A stretch of 64,000 nucleotides of DNA from the NCBI GenBank assembly GCA_020050685.1, contig JAGVKG010000058.1, positions 1-64,000 of the forward strand, given 5' to 3'. How positions within the stretch are numbered: the first letter of the stretch is position 1; each line of letters opens with the position of its first letter. This DNA is from Candidatus Obscuribacterales bacterium (GTDB taxonomy: Bacteria > Cyanobacteriota > Vampirovibrionia > Obscuribacterales > Obscuribacteraceae). This document shows, in pieces, positions 52,806 through 62,731 of this stretch. Under the pieces are notes generated by a model that saw only the letters and a list, made by a program, of their open reading frames with translations, had not been told where the DNA came from and searched no databases. A program made the translations under genes and the position numbers.

Positions 52806-54852
52806 CACGCGTATTAGATCAACACGAATAGTTCTTCTTCTCGCAAGCCTTTTCACTTTACAGGTTTTGCTTAGCGGCGTTTGTTTGCCAACTCTTGCGC
52901 AAAAATCAGAGACAGCGAATGAATCTGTGTCCAGAGATGCGGCAGCCGACGCCGAACAAGCTAACAGTGTCGTTGCTCATTTCAAATCCAGTGTCGACAA
53001 AATAAATTCATCGAATCCATTTACTTTGTCTGTGGATTTACAGATGGCACCAGGCTGGCATACTTATTATAAGGAACCAGGCGATGCTGGCATGCCAACA
53101 AAAATCGAATGGGCTCTCCCTGCCGGCTTTCAAGCTAGCGAATTGATTTGGCCTAAACCGGAAAAATTCAACGATAGCGGCATAGTTACTTATGGCTATG
53201 AAAAGCGAGTACAGCTATCCGCCACAATTACGCCACCGGCTCGCTTGCCAAAGGTAAAATCTCTTACCTTCACGGCAAAGGTTAAGTGGCTTGCTTGCAA
53301 AGATCTTTGCGTGCCAGGCAAAGCAGAACTAACGATGACAATTCCTGTCAAAGCAAATCAAAATCAAACTGAGCCACAAGCAACACCAGAGCCAACTGAT
53401 TCTAGCGACCAAAGTCAGCCCGACCAGAGCCAACTGTCCGGCAAAGTTCCCGGCAGTGCCACCACTCACGAAGCAGAAACAAAAAGTGCAAAAGGAGCGA
53501 ATAAGCCAGTCAATATTCTCAATGAGACCTTGACACTGGATGGTGGCAAACACGAGAGTATCTGGATCTACTTTCTCTTTGCCTTTATTGGCGGCTTTAT
53601 TCTCAATTTTATGCCCTGTGTTTTGCCCGTTATTTCCATAAAAATTCTTAGTTTCATGGAACAAGCTGGTGAAGACCCCAAGCGCGTCTTTCGCTTAGGA
53701 CTAACATTTTGTTCAGGCATCCTTGCGTCCTTTTTATTCTTAGCACTGCTAGTGATTACTATTCAACAAGCCGGACAAAAAGTCGGCTGGGGTTTCCAAT
53801 TTCAAAATCCACTCTTTTTGATTGGCATGTCAGTGCTTCTATTAGTGTTTGCCTTGAGTCTCTTTGGTCTCTTTTACGTTTCCTGTCCTGGACAATCGTC
53901 GGTCGACAAGCTTGCCTGCAAGGAAGGGCACTTGGGCACTTTTGGTAAGGGCGTTCTCGCCACCACGCTCTCCACACCTTGCACTGCACCATTTTTGGGC
54001 GCTGCCTTAGGTTTTGCATTTTCTCAATCTCAAGCAATTATCATCGCCATCTTCCTCACCGTCGGATTAGGCATGGCATTTCCTTATTTACTTTTGACAG
54101 CTAATCCGGCTTGGATGAAATATTTACCTAAACCTGGTGCTTGGATGGAAACTTTTAAACAAGCCATGGGTTTTCTACTCTTAGCGACAGTTGTCTGGCT
54201 GCTTTGGGTTCTCGGAGATCAAGTAGGTTTGACGGCAACGCTTTATGCGACAACATTTTTGTTTGTCATCGGATTTGCTACCTGGTTTAACGCCAGTTTG
54301 ATTCATCTCGATACGACACTGCCAAAAAAGTCTGTCGTCTGGCTAATCACGTTGGGCATGGTAGCAGCTGCCTGGTCTTTGTGTATTGCAAACGTACCAG
54401 GACTAGGAAAGCCCGCACCACAGGTAGTGCAAACTAAAGAATTACAGCCTGCCACCAATGCCGAATCAATTGCCTGGTTGCCTTTTACGCTCGAGCGTTT
54501 AAACGCTGAGCTGGCATCAGGCAAAACAGTATTCTTAGATTTCACGGCAGATTGGTGCCTGACTTGTAAAGTCAACGAACAAACAGTAATTAACACCAAA
54601 CCGGTTGTCGAAAAGTTTCATGCCCTAAATGTGGTGGCACTAAAGGCCGATTGGACTTCCGAGAATCCGGAAATCAGCAAAATAATGCAGAAGTTTGGCC
54701 GCTCTGGCGTGCCACTCTATGTTATATTTCCGGGCGGCAACCCCACGCATCCAATCATATTGCCGGAAGTTGTCACTCCCGAGATTGTCATGGACAAACT
54801 TGATCAAGCAGGAAGCAGACAGGCACAAAATCCCAATGAAACGAAACACTAG
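52798..54852 (+). CDS. dsbD: DsbD-family thiol:disulfide interchange protein
   Basis: A 684-residue protein that carries electrons across the inner membrane to periplasmic thiols. A signal peptide precedes a DsbD/ScsB-like N-terminal domain (about 55-185, GWHTYYKEPGDAGMPTKIEW, with C-KDLC). A Ser/Gln linker leads to a transmembrane domain of about eight helices with the active cysteines in NFMPCVLP and STPCTAPFLG. The C-terminal thioredoxin domain has DWCLTCK (C587, C590). All redox cysteines are present. The likely clients are cytochrome c maturation and oxidised envelope proteins. It overlaps both neighbours. Confidence 0.92.
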   Translation: MNSTRIRSTRIVLLLASLFTLQVLLSGVCLPTLAQKSETANESVSRDAAADAEQANSVVAHFKSSVDKINSSNPFTLSVDLQMAPGWHTYYKEPGDAGMPTKIEWALPAGFQASELIWPKPEKFNDSGIVTYGYEKRVQLSATITPPARLPKVKSLTFTAKVKWLACKDLCVPGKAELTMTIPVKANQNQTEPQATPEPTDSSDQSQPDQSQLSGKVPGSATTHEAETKSAKGANKPVNILNETLTLDGGKHESIWIYFLFAFIGGFILNFMPCVLPVISIKILSFMEQAGEDPKRVFRLGLTFCSGILASFLFLALLVITIQQAGQKVGWGFQFQNPLFLIGMSVLLLVFALSLFGLFYVSCPGQSSVDKLACKEGHLGTFGKGVLATTLSTPCTAPFLGAALGFAFSQSQAIIIAIFLTVGLGMAFPYLLLTANPAWMKYLPKPGAWMETFKQAMGFLLLATVVWLLWVLGDQVGLTATLYATTFLFVIGFATWFNASLIHLDTTLPKKSVVWLITLGMVAAAWSLCIANVPGLGKPAPQVVQTKELQPATNAESIAWLPFTLERLNAELASGKTVFLDFTADWCLTCKVNEQTVINTKPVVEKFHALNVVALKADWTSENPEISKIMQKFGRSGVPLYVIFPGGNPTHPIILPEVVTPEIVMDKLDQAGSRQAQNPNETKH

Positions 54853-55726
54853 GGTATTGATTCCGTATTTAGTGCTGACACTTATGCTGGCTTGGTCAGC
54901 AGACTTTGCATCGCTGCCAGCTGCATTTGCCCAAGATGCAAAATGGGAACAATACTTGGACTCGAGTGAGCAAGCCTTGCGAGATGGCCAACCAGATGTT
55001 GCTGCCAAACTGTTTCAATCTGCCCTAGCCGAAACAGAGAAGCTACCGCTTGGCGATCCACGCCTTGAAAGAACCTTGAAAGCTTATGCGGATTTTGATT
55101 ATGAATATGGTCACTATCAAGACGCGTTCGATCTCTACAAACGCTTGCTCAAATCCAAACGTTCGCACCTGACTCAAGAATTATCCAACTCTGGTGGCAA
55201 CTCTGGTGACACATCTGCTTCTGCCCCTTCTATACCCGACAAGGACATTGGCACAAAAGCGGTATTTGATCAGCCGTCAGAGACTGCCACAAGCTCGACA
55301 GATGACGCAATTGCCACTGCCAATGTTCTAATTTCATTGGGCGATTGCTCTGACTCATTGCACAATGGACAGGCAACTCACTATTTTGAAGAAGCCCGGG
55401 CACTTTTAGAAAAACACCTTCCAGCCAATGATCCAAAAATTGCAGACGTACTGGTCGATCTCGGAGGGTCAGAAGCAGACAATCAAGATTATTGGATAGC
55501 CGAAGGGCGCTTCAAAAATGCGGTTGCTATTTACGAGAACAATTATCAAGCAAGCAAAAACATTCATGTTCGTCGTAAATTAGTCGGTGCACTTGAGCAG
55601 CTTGCCAATGTCTTGGTTTTAAACAACAAGAATACTGAGGCCAAGAAAGTTCAAGACCGCATAATCGCCCTAAACGGCGTACCGGATATTAGACCACAAG
55701 AACCAACGGATATAATCAGCCGATGA
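54836..55726 (+). CDS. Exported TPR protein in the dsbD-ppk2 operon
   Basis: 296 residues from the ATG at 54836 (overlap of 17 bases with dsbD); the longer frame from 54695 runs deep inside dsbD and has no signal. A signal peptide with core LIPYLVLTLMLAW, ending at AFAQ, is followed by tetratricopeptide-like repeats (LRDGQPDVAAKLFQSALAET, YEYGHYQDAFDLYKRLL) with a Ser/Gly/Asp-rich insert at about 115-150. It resembles the TPR lipoprotein after nuoK in layout and in the DPRLE segment. It is probably a periplasmic adaptor; the partner is unknown. Confidence 0.78.
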   Translation: MKRNTRVLIPYLVLTLMLAWSADFASLPAAFAQDAKWEQYLDSSEQALRDGQPDVAAKLFQSALAETEKLPLGDPRLERTLKAYADFDYEYGHYQDAFDLYKRLLKSKRSHLTQELSNSGGNSGDTSASAPSIPDKDIGTKAVFDQPSETATSSTDDAIATANVLISLGDCSDSLHNGQATHYFEEARALLEKHLPANDPKIADVLVDLGGSEADNQDYWIAEGRFKNAVAIYENNYQASKNIHVRRKLVGALEQLANVLVLNNKNTEAKKVQDRIIALNGVPDIRPQEPTDIISR

Positions 55727-56592
55727 ATTTCAAAGACTCAACAGAAAAGTTTATAGTCACACCGGGAAAGAAAGTTTCCCTCAAGAGGGATTTTGATCCT
55801 TCTTTCAAACCAGCGGATCTCGACAAAGAGACAGCCAAACAATTATTAGATGAGAACTTGGCAAAGCTCACTGAATATCAGGCAAAGCTTTATGCTCAAA
55901 ACAAATATGCCGTACTGGTTATTATACAAGCCCTTGACGCTGCCGGCAAAGACGGCACAATCAAGCACGTCATGTCCGGGGTAAATCCTCAAGGCTGCCA
56001 TGTGCGCAGCTTCAAGCCACCATCACACGAAGAGCTGGATCATGATTATCTCTGGCGTTGCGTGAAAGCACTTCCCGAGCGCGGGCAAATTGGGTTATTT
56101 AACCGTTCGTATTATGAAGAGGTTTTAGTGGCCAGAGTTCATCCGGAGGTTTTAGCCAAGCAACAACTACCTCCGCGCGACAAATCATCTTCCATTTGGA
56201 AAGAACGTTTTGAAGAAATAAACAATTTTGAAAAATATTTGGTCAACAACGGCACACTTGTTCTGAAATTTTTTCTCTACGTTTCTAAAGATGAACAAAA
56301 GAAACGCCTACTGGAAAGAATTGAAATGCCAGAGAAAAACTGGAAATTTTCCCTTCAAGATATCGAGGAAAGACAATTCTGGAATGACTATATGGAAGCT
56401 TACGAAGATTGTTTCAATCAAACAAGCACCAACTGGGCTCCTTGGTATGTAATTCCTGCAGACTACAAGCCTTTTACCAGACTGGCCGTCGGTACAATCA
56501 TCTGCCAAGCATTAAAGTCGCTCAAGCTTAGTTATCCAACCCTGAGCAAGGATCAGCAAGCCATTCTGCTTAAAGCAAAAGACCGACTCTAA
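55723..56592 (+). CDS. ppk2: Polyphosphate kinase 2 family phosphotransferase
   Basis: A 289-residue enzyme that moves phosphate between polyphosphate and nucleotides. Walker A-like DAAGKDGT (72-79), Walker B region GLFNRSYYEEVLVARVHPE (from about 125) and lid segment KKRLLERIEMPEKNWKFS are typical. The one-domain length and the motifs fit PPK2 class III, which phosphorylates AMP and ADP at the expense of polyphosphate. The ATGA overlap with the TPR gene couples the two. Polyphosphate metabolism is a described trait of Obscuribacter, consistent with the proposed host group. The preferred nucleotide is inferred. Confidence 0.92.
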   Translation: MNFKDSTEKFIVTPGKKVSLKRDFDPSFKPADLDKETAKQLLDENLAKLTEYQAKLYAQNKYAVLVIIQALDAAGKDGTIKHVMSGVNPQGCHVRSFKPPSHEELDHDYLWRCVKALPERGQIGLFNRSYYEEVLVARVHPEVLAKQQLPPRDKSSSIWKERFEEINNFEKYLVNNGTLVLKFFLYVSKDEQKKRLLERIEMPEKNWKFSLQDIEERQFWNDYMEAYEDCFNQTSTNWAPWYVIPADYKPFTRLAVGTIICQALKSLKLSYPTLSKDQQAILLKAKDRL

Positions 56593-56595
56593 GCC

Positions 56596-58356
56596 TTAGA
56601 CAAACGCTACCGTTTGAAGTGCTTCTAAAAGACCGCTGAGTTTGTCGAAGTCTTGCTTATCAGAAAATACTGCCAAGATACCGCGATCGGTATCTGTGAG
56701 AATTGCCACTTTATCCTGCGAAGTGAGAATGGTCTGTTTGAATTTCCCCCAAGACAATTTCTTACTCACAGAATGCGTATGGTTATAAATAGCCAAACTC
56801 AAAGCACCGAGCGACATTGCTTCCATTTCTTGTTCTATGGTCGATGCCATAACAAGACCATCATGGCCAACAATTAGACTGCCCGATACACCAGGATGAG
56901 TGTTTATTTTGCGCAGCATATCTTGAATGATCTGCCCCTGTACTGTGTTGATCACACAAGCGGTTGGTGAATGCAAGCCTCTGCTTTCTCCACCGTTGAT
57001 GATATTTTCCACAGCCTTTACGTCCAAGAGCATTTTGCCAATCGTGCGCATCGAGCCGGCAGCATGTCCTTCAAGTGGTGCTTTCCCCTTCAACGAAAGT
57101 CGATCGTATTCTGTGAATTTAGTCTGAGGCGGTGGAGCTTGCGCCTCTTCAACCGATGGCACCGGAGTGACAACTGGTGCAGCAAATGGCTCTGCTTGCA
57201 CTTGCTCGAAAGCCGCTTGCGTCTCTGCTGCCTTTGGTGCTGGTGCATCATCGGAAACACCAGCGAATAACTTATCGATATCATCAGCAATATTTTTTTC
57301 AAAGATTTTCAACGGCGCATCTGCACTAGCTATGCCAGTTGTTGCCACCACTTGTTGTGCAGACTCCTGCGCATCGGACGGTTCTTTTGGCTTGTCTTGC
57401 ACAGGCTGAGCAATTTTTTCTACCGGCTCCACCACTTGGCGCATAGCCTCGACTGCTTGACCAAGATCACTTTCTGCTGCTGCATCTATCTGCGTCTTCA
57501 AGAGATGTTCCGCATCTGTAATCGCTGGATCTTTGGGCGGACTACTCAGGTCTCTGCCTTTCATTTGGAAACTAACGGGTCGATCTTTGCCCTTACCCGG
57601 AGCAGCAACCGTATGTTCATCAAACAAAGTCTCGAGCGACATTTGCTCAGGATTGAGACTCTTTTCCAACTGATTAATTCTGTCCACATTTAATTTTTCG
57701 AGAATATCCTTAGCCGATTCAGCTTTGCTAATCGCGCTGGCAGCCGCCGCGGCTTCCGCAGATTCGCCAGGAGCGGCCGGAACACTAGAGTCGCTGGGGG
57801 CACTGGCAGCCGCGGGAGCTTGGGGCTTGGCACTTTCTTCCGGTGGAGAAAAATCCTCTGGCTCAACAGCCTGACGTGGTGCTACCGAACGTGTTGCATA
57901 TGTTTCGGGCGCTGGTCCAGGCTCTGGAATTCCCATATGCCGGTGTGCCTGTCCCATAACTACGTGATACCGCTCGGTTGGCTCTAGCTTGAGAAAACCA
58001 AGGCAACAAGCGACGCCAAAAACATTCATGAATGCCAGCTGAATCCAACTAATCAGAACAAAATTCTCCGGCAACATTTGCGTAACCTGGGCAGTTGAAT
58101 TAATCACCCCACCAATCAGCATGATAAAACCCAAGAGCGCTGCAGCCAGCCTGAGCGATTGCAGCGTCGAGGCACTTTCGTAAACCAAAAGAGCAAGAAG
58201 CAAGGACAAACCAATCTCACCGGCATAAAGCGCTATATACGGCACTTCCACCATTTTGTCCGGGAAAAGCGAAGGCACATAAATCCCCAAGCCGATGCCT
58301 AAGACAAGCGCCAGAAGGAAAAACACCAAATTTTTTCGGCGAACTATTTTGAACAT
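56596..58356 (-). CDS. Membrane-anchored Roadblock/LC7 domain protein
   Basis: About 586 residues from the ATG at 58356 (MFKIVRRKN); a TTG at 58398 is the alternative. Four membrane helices (about 10-130) are followed by a long disordered Ala/Pro/Glu-rich segment (about 145-460). A C-terminal Roadblock/LC7 domain (about 470-585) ends the protein, with HPGVSGSLIVGHDGLVMAST and DKVAILTDTDRGILAVF. Roadblock proteins such as MglB regulate small Ras-like GTPases in polarity and motility. No MglA-type GTPase gene is adjacent. It converges with ppk2, with only 3 bases between. Confidence 0.82.
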   Translation of the reverse strand: MFKIVRRKNLVFFLLALVLGIGLGIYVPSLFPDKMVEVPYIALYAGEIGLSLLLALLVYESASTLQSLRLAAALLGFIMLIGGVINSTAQVTQMLPENFVLISWIQLAFMNVFGVACCLGFLKLEPTERYHVVMGQAHRHMGIPEPGPAPETYATRSVAPRQAVEPEDFSPPEESAKPQAPAAASAPSDSSVPAAPGESAEAAAAASAISKAESAKDILEKLNVDRINQLEKSLNPEQMSLETLFDEHTVAAPGKGKDRPVSFQMKGRDLSSPPKDPAITDAEHLLKTQIDAAAESDLGQAVEAMRQVVEPVEKIAQPVQDKPKEPSDAQESAQQVVATTGIASADAPLKIFEKNIADDIDKLFAGVSDDAPAPKAAETQAAFEQVQAEPFAAPVVTPVPSVEEAQAPPPQTKFTEYDRLSLKGKAPLEGHAAGSMRTIGKMLLDVKAVENIINGGESRGLHSPTACVINTVQGQIIQDMLRKINTHPGVSGSLIVGHDGLVMASTIEQEMEAMSLGALSLAIYNHTHSVSKKLSWGKFKQTILTSQDKVAILTDTDRGILAVFSDKQDFDKLSGLLEALQTVAFV

Positions 58357-58504
58357 GAAGGTCGTTTCGTCCGATTGCCTAGACCGATAGGGGCCCAACC
58401 AACTTTAAATATACCCTTCAATTATCAATAAAAATTAGTATTGCTATTATCGGCCTTTGTTCGCTTAAGAATCGGAAAAGTTAATTCTCTTCACAGGCGA
58501 CTTT

Positions 58505-61009
58505 TTATGCCCGGAAGCTCGCTTTGACTTCCTCTGCCAGAGCCTGGCGAATTTTAGCCAAAACGTTTTCAATTTCCTCGTTGGTCAAAGTCTGGTCTGC
58601 GTGCCGGAATGTTAAGCGGTACGACAAGCTTTTCTTCTCTCCACTATGGAATATGCTGACCAGATCAACTGCCACGAGCAGAGACCCGCCCGCCTGCGCA
58701 ATTGAATTAGCGAGAGACTGATATTCTTTTTCCAAATCGACATCCACGGTCAAGTCGCGCACAACTTGTGGCTGAGTGCCAATTTCCACAAATGGTTTCT
58801 GGAAAGAAAGTTTTTTGATGCTATCCAAAGAAAGTTCAAAGAGATAAACGCTCTTCTTTAAACCAAACTCCAAGGCACAAAGTGGATGCAGCTCGCCTAG
58901 ATATCCCAATACCTTGCCGCCCGCCTTATCCTTGACTGGCATTTCGATGCGGCAGGTTCGCCCGGGATGAAAGACTTGGGGCGGCTGATCATCGGCAATA
59001 AATTCAATCTTGTTTCCCGTTTTATCCTCACAAGCGCCAAGCTCTTGCAAGAGATTCTCCACAATTCCTTTAGCGGTGTAAAAATCCGTAGTCCGCTCGA
59101 GATTTTTTTCTGACTTTCCAGCGGCTGCATTTTGTGCGTTTGTCTCAAGCCAATTTGCCAGACAAGGCGCACCAGAAATAGCACCAGAGACATTTAGTTC
59201 TTCTTTGGCACCAGTATGTTTCTTGGTGTCTTGGATGGAATTTTTACCGATGCTTTTGTAAATTCGTCCGACTTCGAAAAGCCAAGCATCGGCCTGTCCA
59301 TGATCAAGATTGTAGGCAATAGCGCGAATCAAGCCCGGCAACAAACTTTGACGCAAGACTTGGTGATCGGGAGACAAAGGATTGCGCACTGATACCAAAC
59401 TGGTTTCCGCATCAGCGGACCACTTAGTATCAGACTGTGGCACCAAACTGGAAATCCATGCCTCACTCATGCCTTGAGCAGCAAGCGCCCGTTTGGCTAA
59501 AAGCGCGATTGGCTCAGCCGGACTTGGCGCACTGGTAGTTTTTGGCATTGAGGCAGGCAGGCGATTGTAGCCCCAGAGACGACAGACTTCTTCAATCAGA
59601 TCAATTTCTCGTTTGATATCGCGCTGGCGGAAGCTGGGCACGGACACAGCAAGTGTGTCTGCATCCTTGCTCTCAACGCCGAATCCCAAAGGAGAAAGCA
59701 AACTTTCTGTTTCCTGGGGATTGCTTTCAATTTCAGTCAAGCGTTTCAATTGCGAAAAACGCATGTTGACCGAAACTGATACCACTTTATCCGAACCAGC
59801 CGTGCTAATCTTGCCCAGTTTGCCGCCTGCATGTTTGAGCAAGAGATAACTGGCTCGATCAGAGGCATAAGCAACTGATGCCACATCGACACCACGCTCA
59901 AAACGCAAAGAAGAATCAGAAGAAAGTCCCAAAAGACGAGAGGATCTTCTTACCCGTGCTAACTGGAAAGCGGCTGCTTCCAGGGCAATGTCACAAGTTT
60001 GATTGGAGATTTCCGAATCCTTGCCACCCATCACACCGGCAACACCAACTACATTTTTAGCATCGGCAATTACCAGCACTTCGTCAGAAAGTTCTCTTTG
60101 CCTGCCGTCGATTGTGTAAAGTTTTTCGCCAGATTTTGCCCTGCGGCAAGCCAATTGTCTGCCTGCAACTTTGTTCAAGTCATAAGCATGCAATGGTTGA
60201 CCAAGCTCATGCAAAACGTAATTAGTCACATCAACAATATTGCTTACCGGACGCACACCAATTGCCTCCAGCCTGCGAATTATTTCCCCCGAAGATGGCC
60301 CTACTTTCAAACCAGTCAATAAACGGATGGAGAAAAATGGGCAATCATCAGGACTTTCAATCGATACATTGAGAGGTTCAATTGCTTCCGGCTCTGGCAA
60401 CTTCCACTCCGGGCGACGCATAGGCCTGCCCAACAAAGCACAAACTTCGCGTGCTAAACCCAAAACGGACAAGGCATCACCACGATTAGATCTTGGCTCT
60501 ACATGCAAAACCCAATCGCCGAACAAGCCGAGCAAAGACTGGACATCGTCACCGACTTTGGTATCACCGTTGAGAATTAAAATGCCTTCCGATTCGCCAT
60601 AATTTATGCCAAGTTCCGGTGGCGAGCAGAGCATGCCACAAGAATTAGCACCACGAATCTTGCTTTCCTTAATCACAAGTTTGCTGCCATCATGGCGATT
60701 AACTACTTCGGCACCAGGCAGTGCCACTGGTACGCGCTGGCCAACTTCAATGTTGTGCGCACCACAAACAATGTCCACAGGCTCGGCGTTCGGTGCTACC
60801 TTCACTTTGGTCAAGCGAATTTTGTCCGCATTCGGATGCGGGTTGATTTCGCAAATTTCACCAACAACCAGTGGTCCTTTTATATTGGCACCAATCTTGT
60901 TCACTTCTTCAACTTCAAATGCACCCATGGTGAGCTTTTCGGCTACCTCTTGGGCAGAGACGCCGGACAAATCAACAAAGTCACCAAGCCAATTATATGA
61001 AAGTCTCAC
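58505..61009 (-). CDS. pheT: Phenylalanyl-tRNA synthetase beta subunit
   Basis: 834 residues; with PheS it charges tRNA-Phe. Domains in order: N-terminal MRLSYNWLGDFVDL; tRNA-binding OB fold (about 40-150, VGEICEINPHPNADKIRLTKV); B3/B4 editing domain (about 215-385); B5 (about 400-480); catalytic-like domain; and C-terminal FDX-ACB (about 740-834). An insert of about 30 residues in the catalytic-like domain (about 610-645, Lys/Asn/Ala-rich) is the only oddity. It starts 16 bases after the pheS stop. Confidence 0.96.
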   Translation of the reverse strand: MRLSYNWLGDFVDLSGVSAQEVAEKLTMGAFEVEEVNKIGANIKGPLVVGEICEINPHPNADKIRLTKVKVAPNAEPVDIVCGAHNIEVGQRVPVALPGAEVVNRHDGSKLVIKESKIRGANSCGMLCSPPELGINYGESEGILILNGDTKVGDDVQSLLGLFGDWVLHVEPRSNRGDALSVLGLAREVCALLGRPMRRPEWKLPEPEAIEPLNVSIESPDDCPFFSIRLLTGLKVGPSSGEIIRRLEAIGVRPVSNIVDVTNYVLHELGQPLHAYDLNKVAGRQLACRRAKSGEKLYTIDGRQRELSDEVLVIADAKNVVGVAGVMGGKDSEISNQTCDIALEAAAFQLARVRRSSRLLGLSSDSSLRFERGVDVASVAYASDRASYLLLKHAGGKLGKISTAGSDKVVSVSVNMRFSQLKRLTEIESNPQETESLLSPLGFGVESKDADTLAVSVPSFRQRDIKREIDLIEEVCRLWGYNRLPASMPKTTSAPSPAEPIALLAKRALAAQGMSEAWISSLVPQSDTKWSADAETSLVSVRNPLSPDHQVLRQSLLPGLIRAIAYNLDHGQADAWLFEVGRIYKSIGKNSIQDTKKHTGAKEELNVSGAISGAPCLANWLETNAQNAAAGKSEKNLERTTDFYTAKGIVENLLQELGACEDKTGNKIEFIADDQPPQVFHPGRTCRIEMPVKDKAGGKVLGYLGELHPLCALEFGLKKSVYLFELSLDSIKKLSFQKPFVEIGTQPQVVRDLTVDVDLEKEYQSLANSIAQAGGSLLVAVDLVSIFHSGEKKSLSYRLTFRHADQTLTNEEIENVLAKIRQALAEEVKASFRA

Positions 61010-61025
61010 AGGATTTCCTCAACAA

Positions 61026-62066
61026 TCAAAACTGTTTCAAAAAGCGCAAATCAGAAGTGTAGAAATGGCGAATGTCATTGATGCCGTACTTGAGCATTGC
61101 CAGTCTTTCTAAACCGACACCAAAAGCAAATCCGCTCCATTCCATGGGATCAATGCCGGCGCCTTCCAGCACAGCCGGATCAACCATGCCACAACCAAGC
61201 AATTCAATCCAGCCGCGATGACCACATGTGCGGCAACCGGAGCCCGTGCAAAATGGACATTCACAATCTAATTCGGCTGACGGCTCTGTAAAGGGAAAGA
61301 AATCCGGGCGAAAACGCGTCTTCAACTGCTTGCCAAATAAAAGTCGGATGAACTCATTTAGTGTACCTTTTAACTGACCAAAGGTAACGTCACGATCAAT
61401 GAGCAGTCCTTCCATTTGATGGAAGATGGGAAACTTGCGAGCGTTAATTTCCTCATTGCGATAAACACGTCCGGAAACCACAAAGCGAAATGGTGGCTTG
61501 CCTTTTTCCATTGCGCGAATTTGCATTGGCGAGGTTTGACTGCGCAAAATTACATGGTCGCCCATGTTTGTATAAAAAGTATCTTGCTCATCGCGCGCCG
61601 GATGATCGGAAGGCGTGTTCAAAGCATCAAAGTTATAGTATTCGGTTTCAATTTCCGGTCCGTCTTCCACCGAAAATCCCATGCCATAAAAAATTTGCGT
61701 CAACTCTTCGGTCAGCTTGGTCATCGGATGCAAGTTGCCGAGCTTTCGCCCAAACCCTGGCAAAGTCACGTCAATTTTTTCTTGGCTCAAGCGCGCGCTG
61801 ATTTCCAGATTCAAAATTGCTGCTTTGCGCTCATCCAATCGCACTTGGATTTTTTCTTTCACGCTATTGGCCAAGGCACCAACTTTTGGGCGCTCCTCTT
61901 TCGAAAGCTCACCCAATCCCCGCAAAATTGAAGTCAGAACACCCTTGCCACCCAAATAATTGAGGCGAATTTCTTCCAACGCCGCGGATGTTTCCGCTTT
62001 ATCAAGAGCACTAAGTGCCTCTTGTTCTGCCTGAGCAAGTTGTTCTGTTATGAGAGCCAAAGCCAA
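61026..62066 (-). CDS. pheS: Phenylalanyl-tRNA synthetase alpha subunit
   Basis: 346 residues. A coiled-coil N-terminus (about 1-90) is followed by the class II catalytic core with HPMTKLTEEL, GFSVEDGPEIETEYYNFDAL, the FRPDFFPFTEPSAE motif and the C-terminal GFAFGVGLERLAMLKYGI. A cysteine-rich CPFCTGSGCRTCGHRGW loop, seen in many bacterial PheS, is present. The start is uncertain: TTG at 62066 or the next TTG two codons later; no ATG fits. Divergent from the Nudix gene. Confidence 0.95.
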   Translation of the reverse strand: MALALITEQLAQAEQEALSALDKAETSAALEEIRLNYLGGKGVLTSILRGLGELSKEERPKVGALANSVKEKIQVRLDERKAAILNLEISARLSQEKIDVTLPGFGRKLGNLHPMTKLTEELTQIFYGMGFSVEDGPEIETEYYNFDALNTPSDHPARDEQDTFYTNMGDHVILRSQTSPMQIRAMEKGKPPFRFVVSGRVYRNEEINARKFPIFHQMEGLLIDRDVTFGQLKGTLNEFIRLLFGKQLKTRFRPDFFPFTEPSAELDCECPFCTGSGCRTCGHRGWIELLGCGMVDPAVLEGAGIDPMEWSGFAFGVGLERLAMLKYGINDIRHFYTSDLRFLKQF

Positions 62067-62177
62067 ATACCCACAAAAGTTCGTCCAAAATCCTTATTTA
62101 CAGTATCAGACAACAGTAAAAGATGCTTTTGTTTTTCTTTTCACTTAAAATTGGTAAGCACTGGAAAGGCAACTTTT

Positions 62178-62654
62178 GTGACTAAGAATCGATTTCGACG
62201 CAGACCAGCCCCAACCATCCCGACCACGCGGATTTCAGTCATCATTATTGATGAAAACAAGAAGATCCTTTTGGTCCGCCACCGCAAAGGTAATCGCTCT
62301 TACTGGGTGTTGCCAGGAGGAAGATTGGAATATGGCGAAACCTTCAATGAGTGCGCCATTCGCGAATTAAAAGAAGAGACCGGTCTGGAAATTCATCCGG
62401 AAAGAATTGTCTTTCTTTCCGAGGCAATTGCTCCCGACCGCTCGCGCCACATTGTCAACATATACATTACCGGCAAAGTCACTGGTGGCTCAATGCAATT
62501 GGGCAATGAACCGGTTTTGGCGGGCGTGGACTTTTTTGCCTTGTCCGAGCTTGAGCGCTTGACTTTATTCCCACCTATTGGCAAGAACATCATCAATGCC
62601 ATTGCCAATGGTTTCCCTAACGACATTCAATACCTTGGCAACATTTGGGTCTAG
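62178..62654 (+). CDS. Nudix hydrolase
   Basis: 158 residues from a GTG at 62178 with AAGG upstream; the longer frame from 62022 overlaps pheS on the other strand and is Cys/Phe-rich, unlike the rest. The Nudix box GGRLEYGETFNECAIRELKE followed by ETGLEI matches GX5EX7REUXEEXGU completely. Such enzymes cleave nucleoside diphosphates linked to another group. The basic N-terminus (KNRFRRRPAP) and the substrate are undefined. Confidence 0.9.
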   Translation: MTKNRFRRRPAPTIPTTRISVIIIDENKKILLVRHRKGNRSYWVLPGGRLEYGETFNECAIRELKEETGLEIHPERIVFLSEAIAPDRSRHIVNIYITGKVTGGSMQLGNEPVLAGVDFFALSELERLTLFPPIGKNIINAIANGFPNDIQYLGNIWV

Positions 62655-62731
62655 TTACAAAGCACTTGTAGTATCATATGTGCTCTTCGCCAAAAAAAAC
62701 CCCAGTGAAACACTAAGGAATTCATACTGTC

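Noticed and set aside
54695-54835. Longer N-terminus for the TPR protein after dsbD
   Set aside because: Would overlap dsbD by about 158 bases and hide the signal peptide that starts at 54836.
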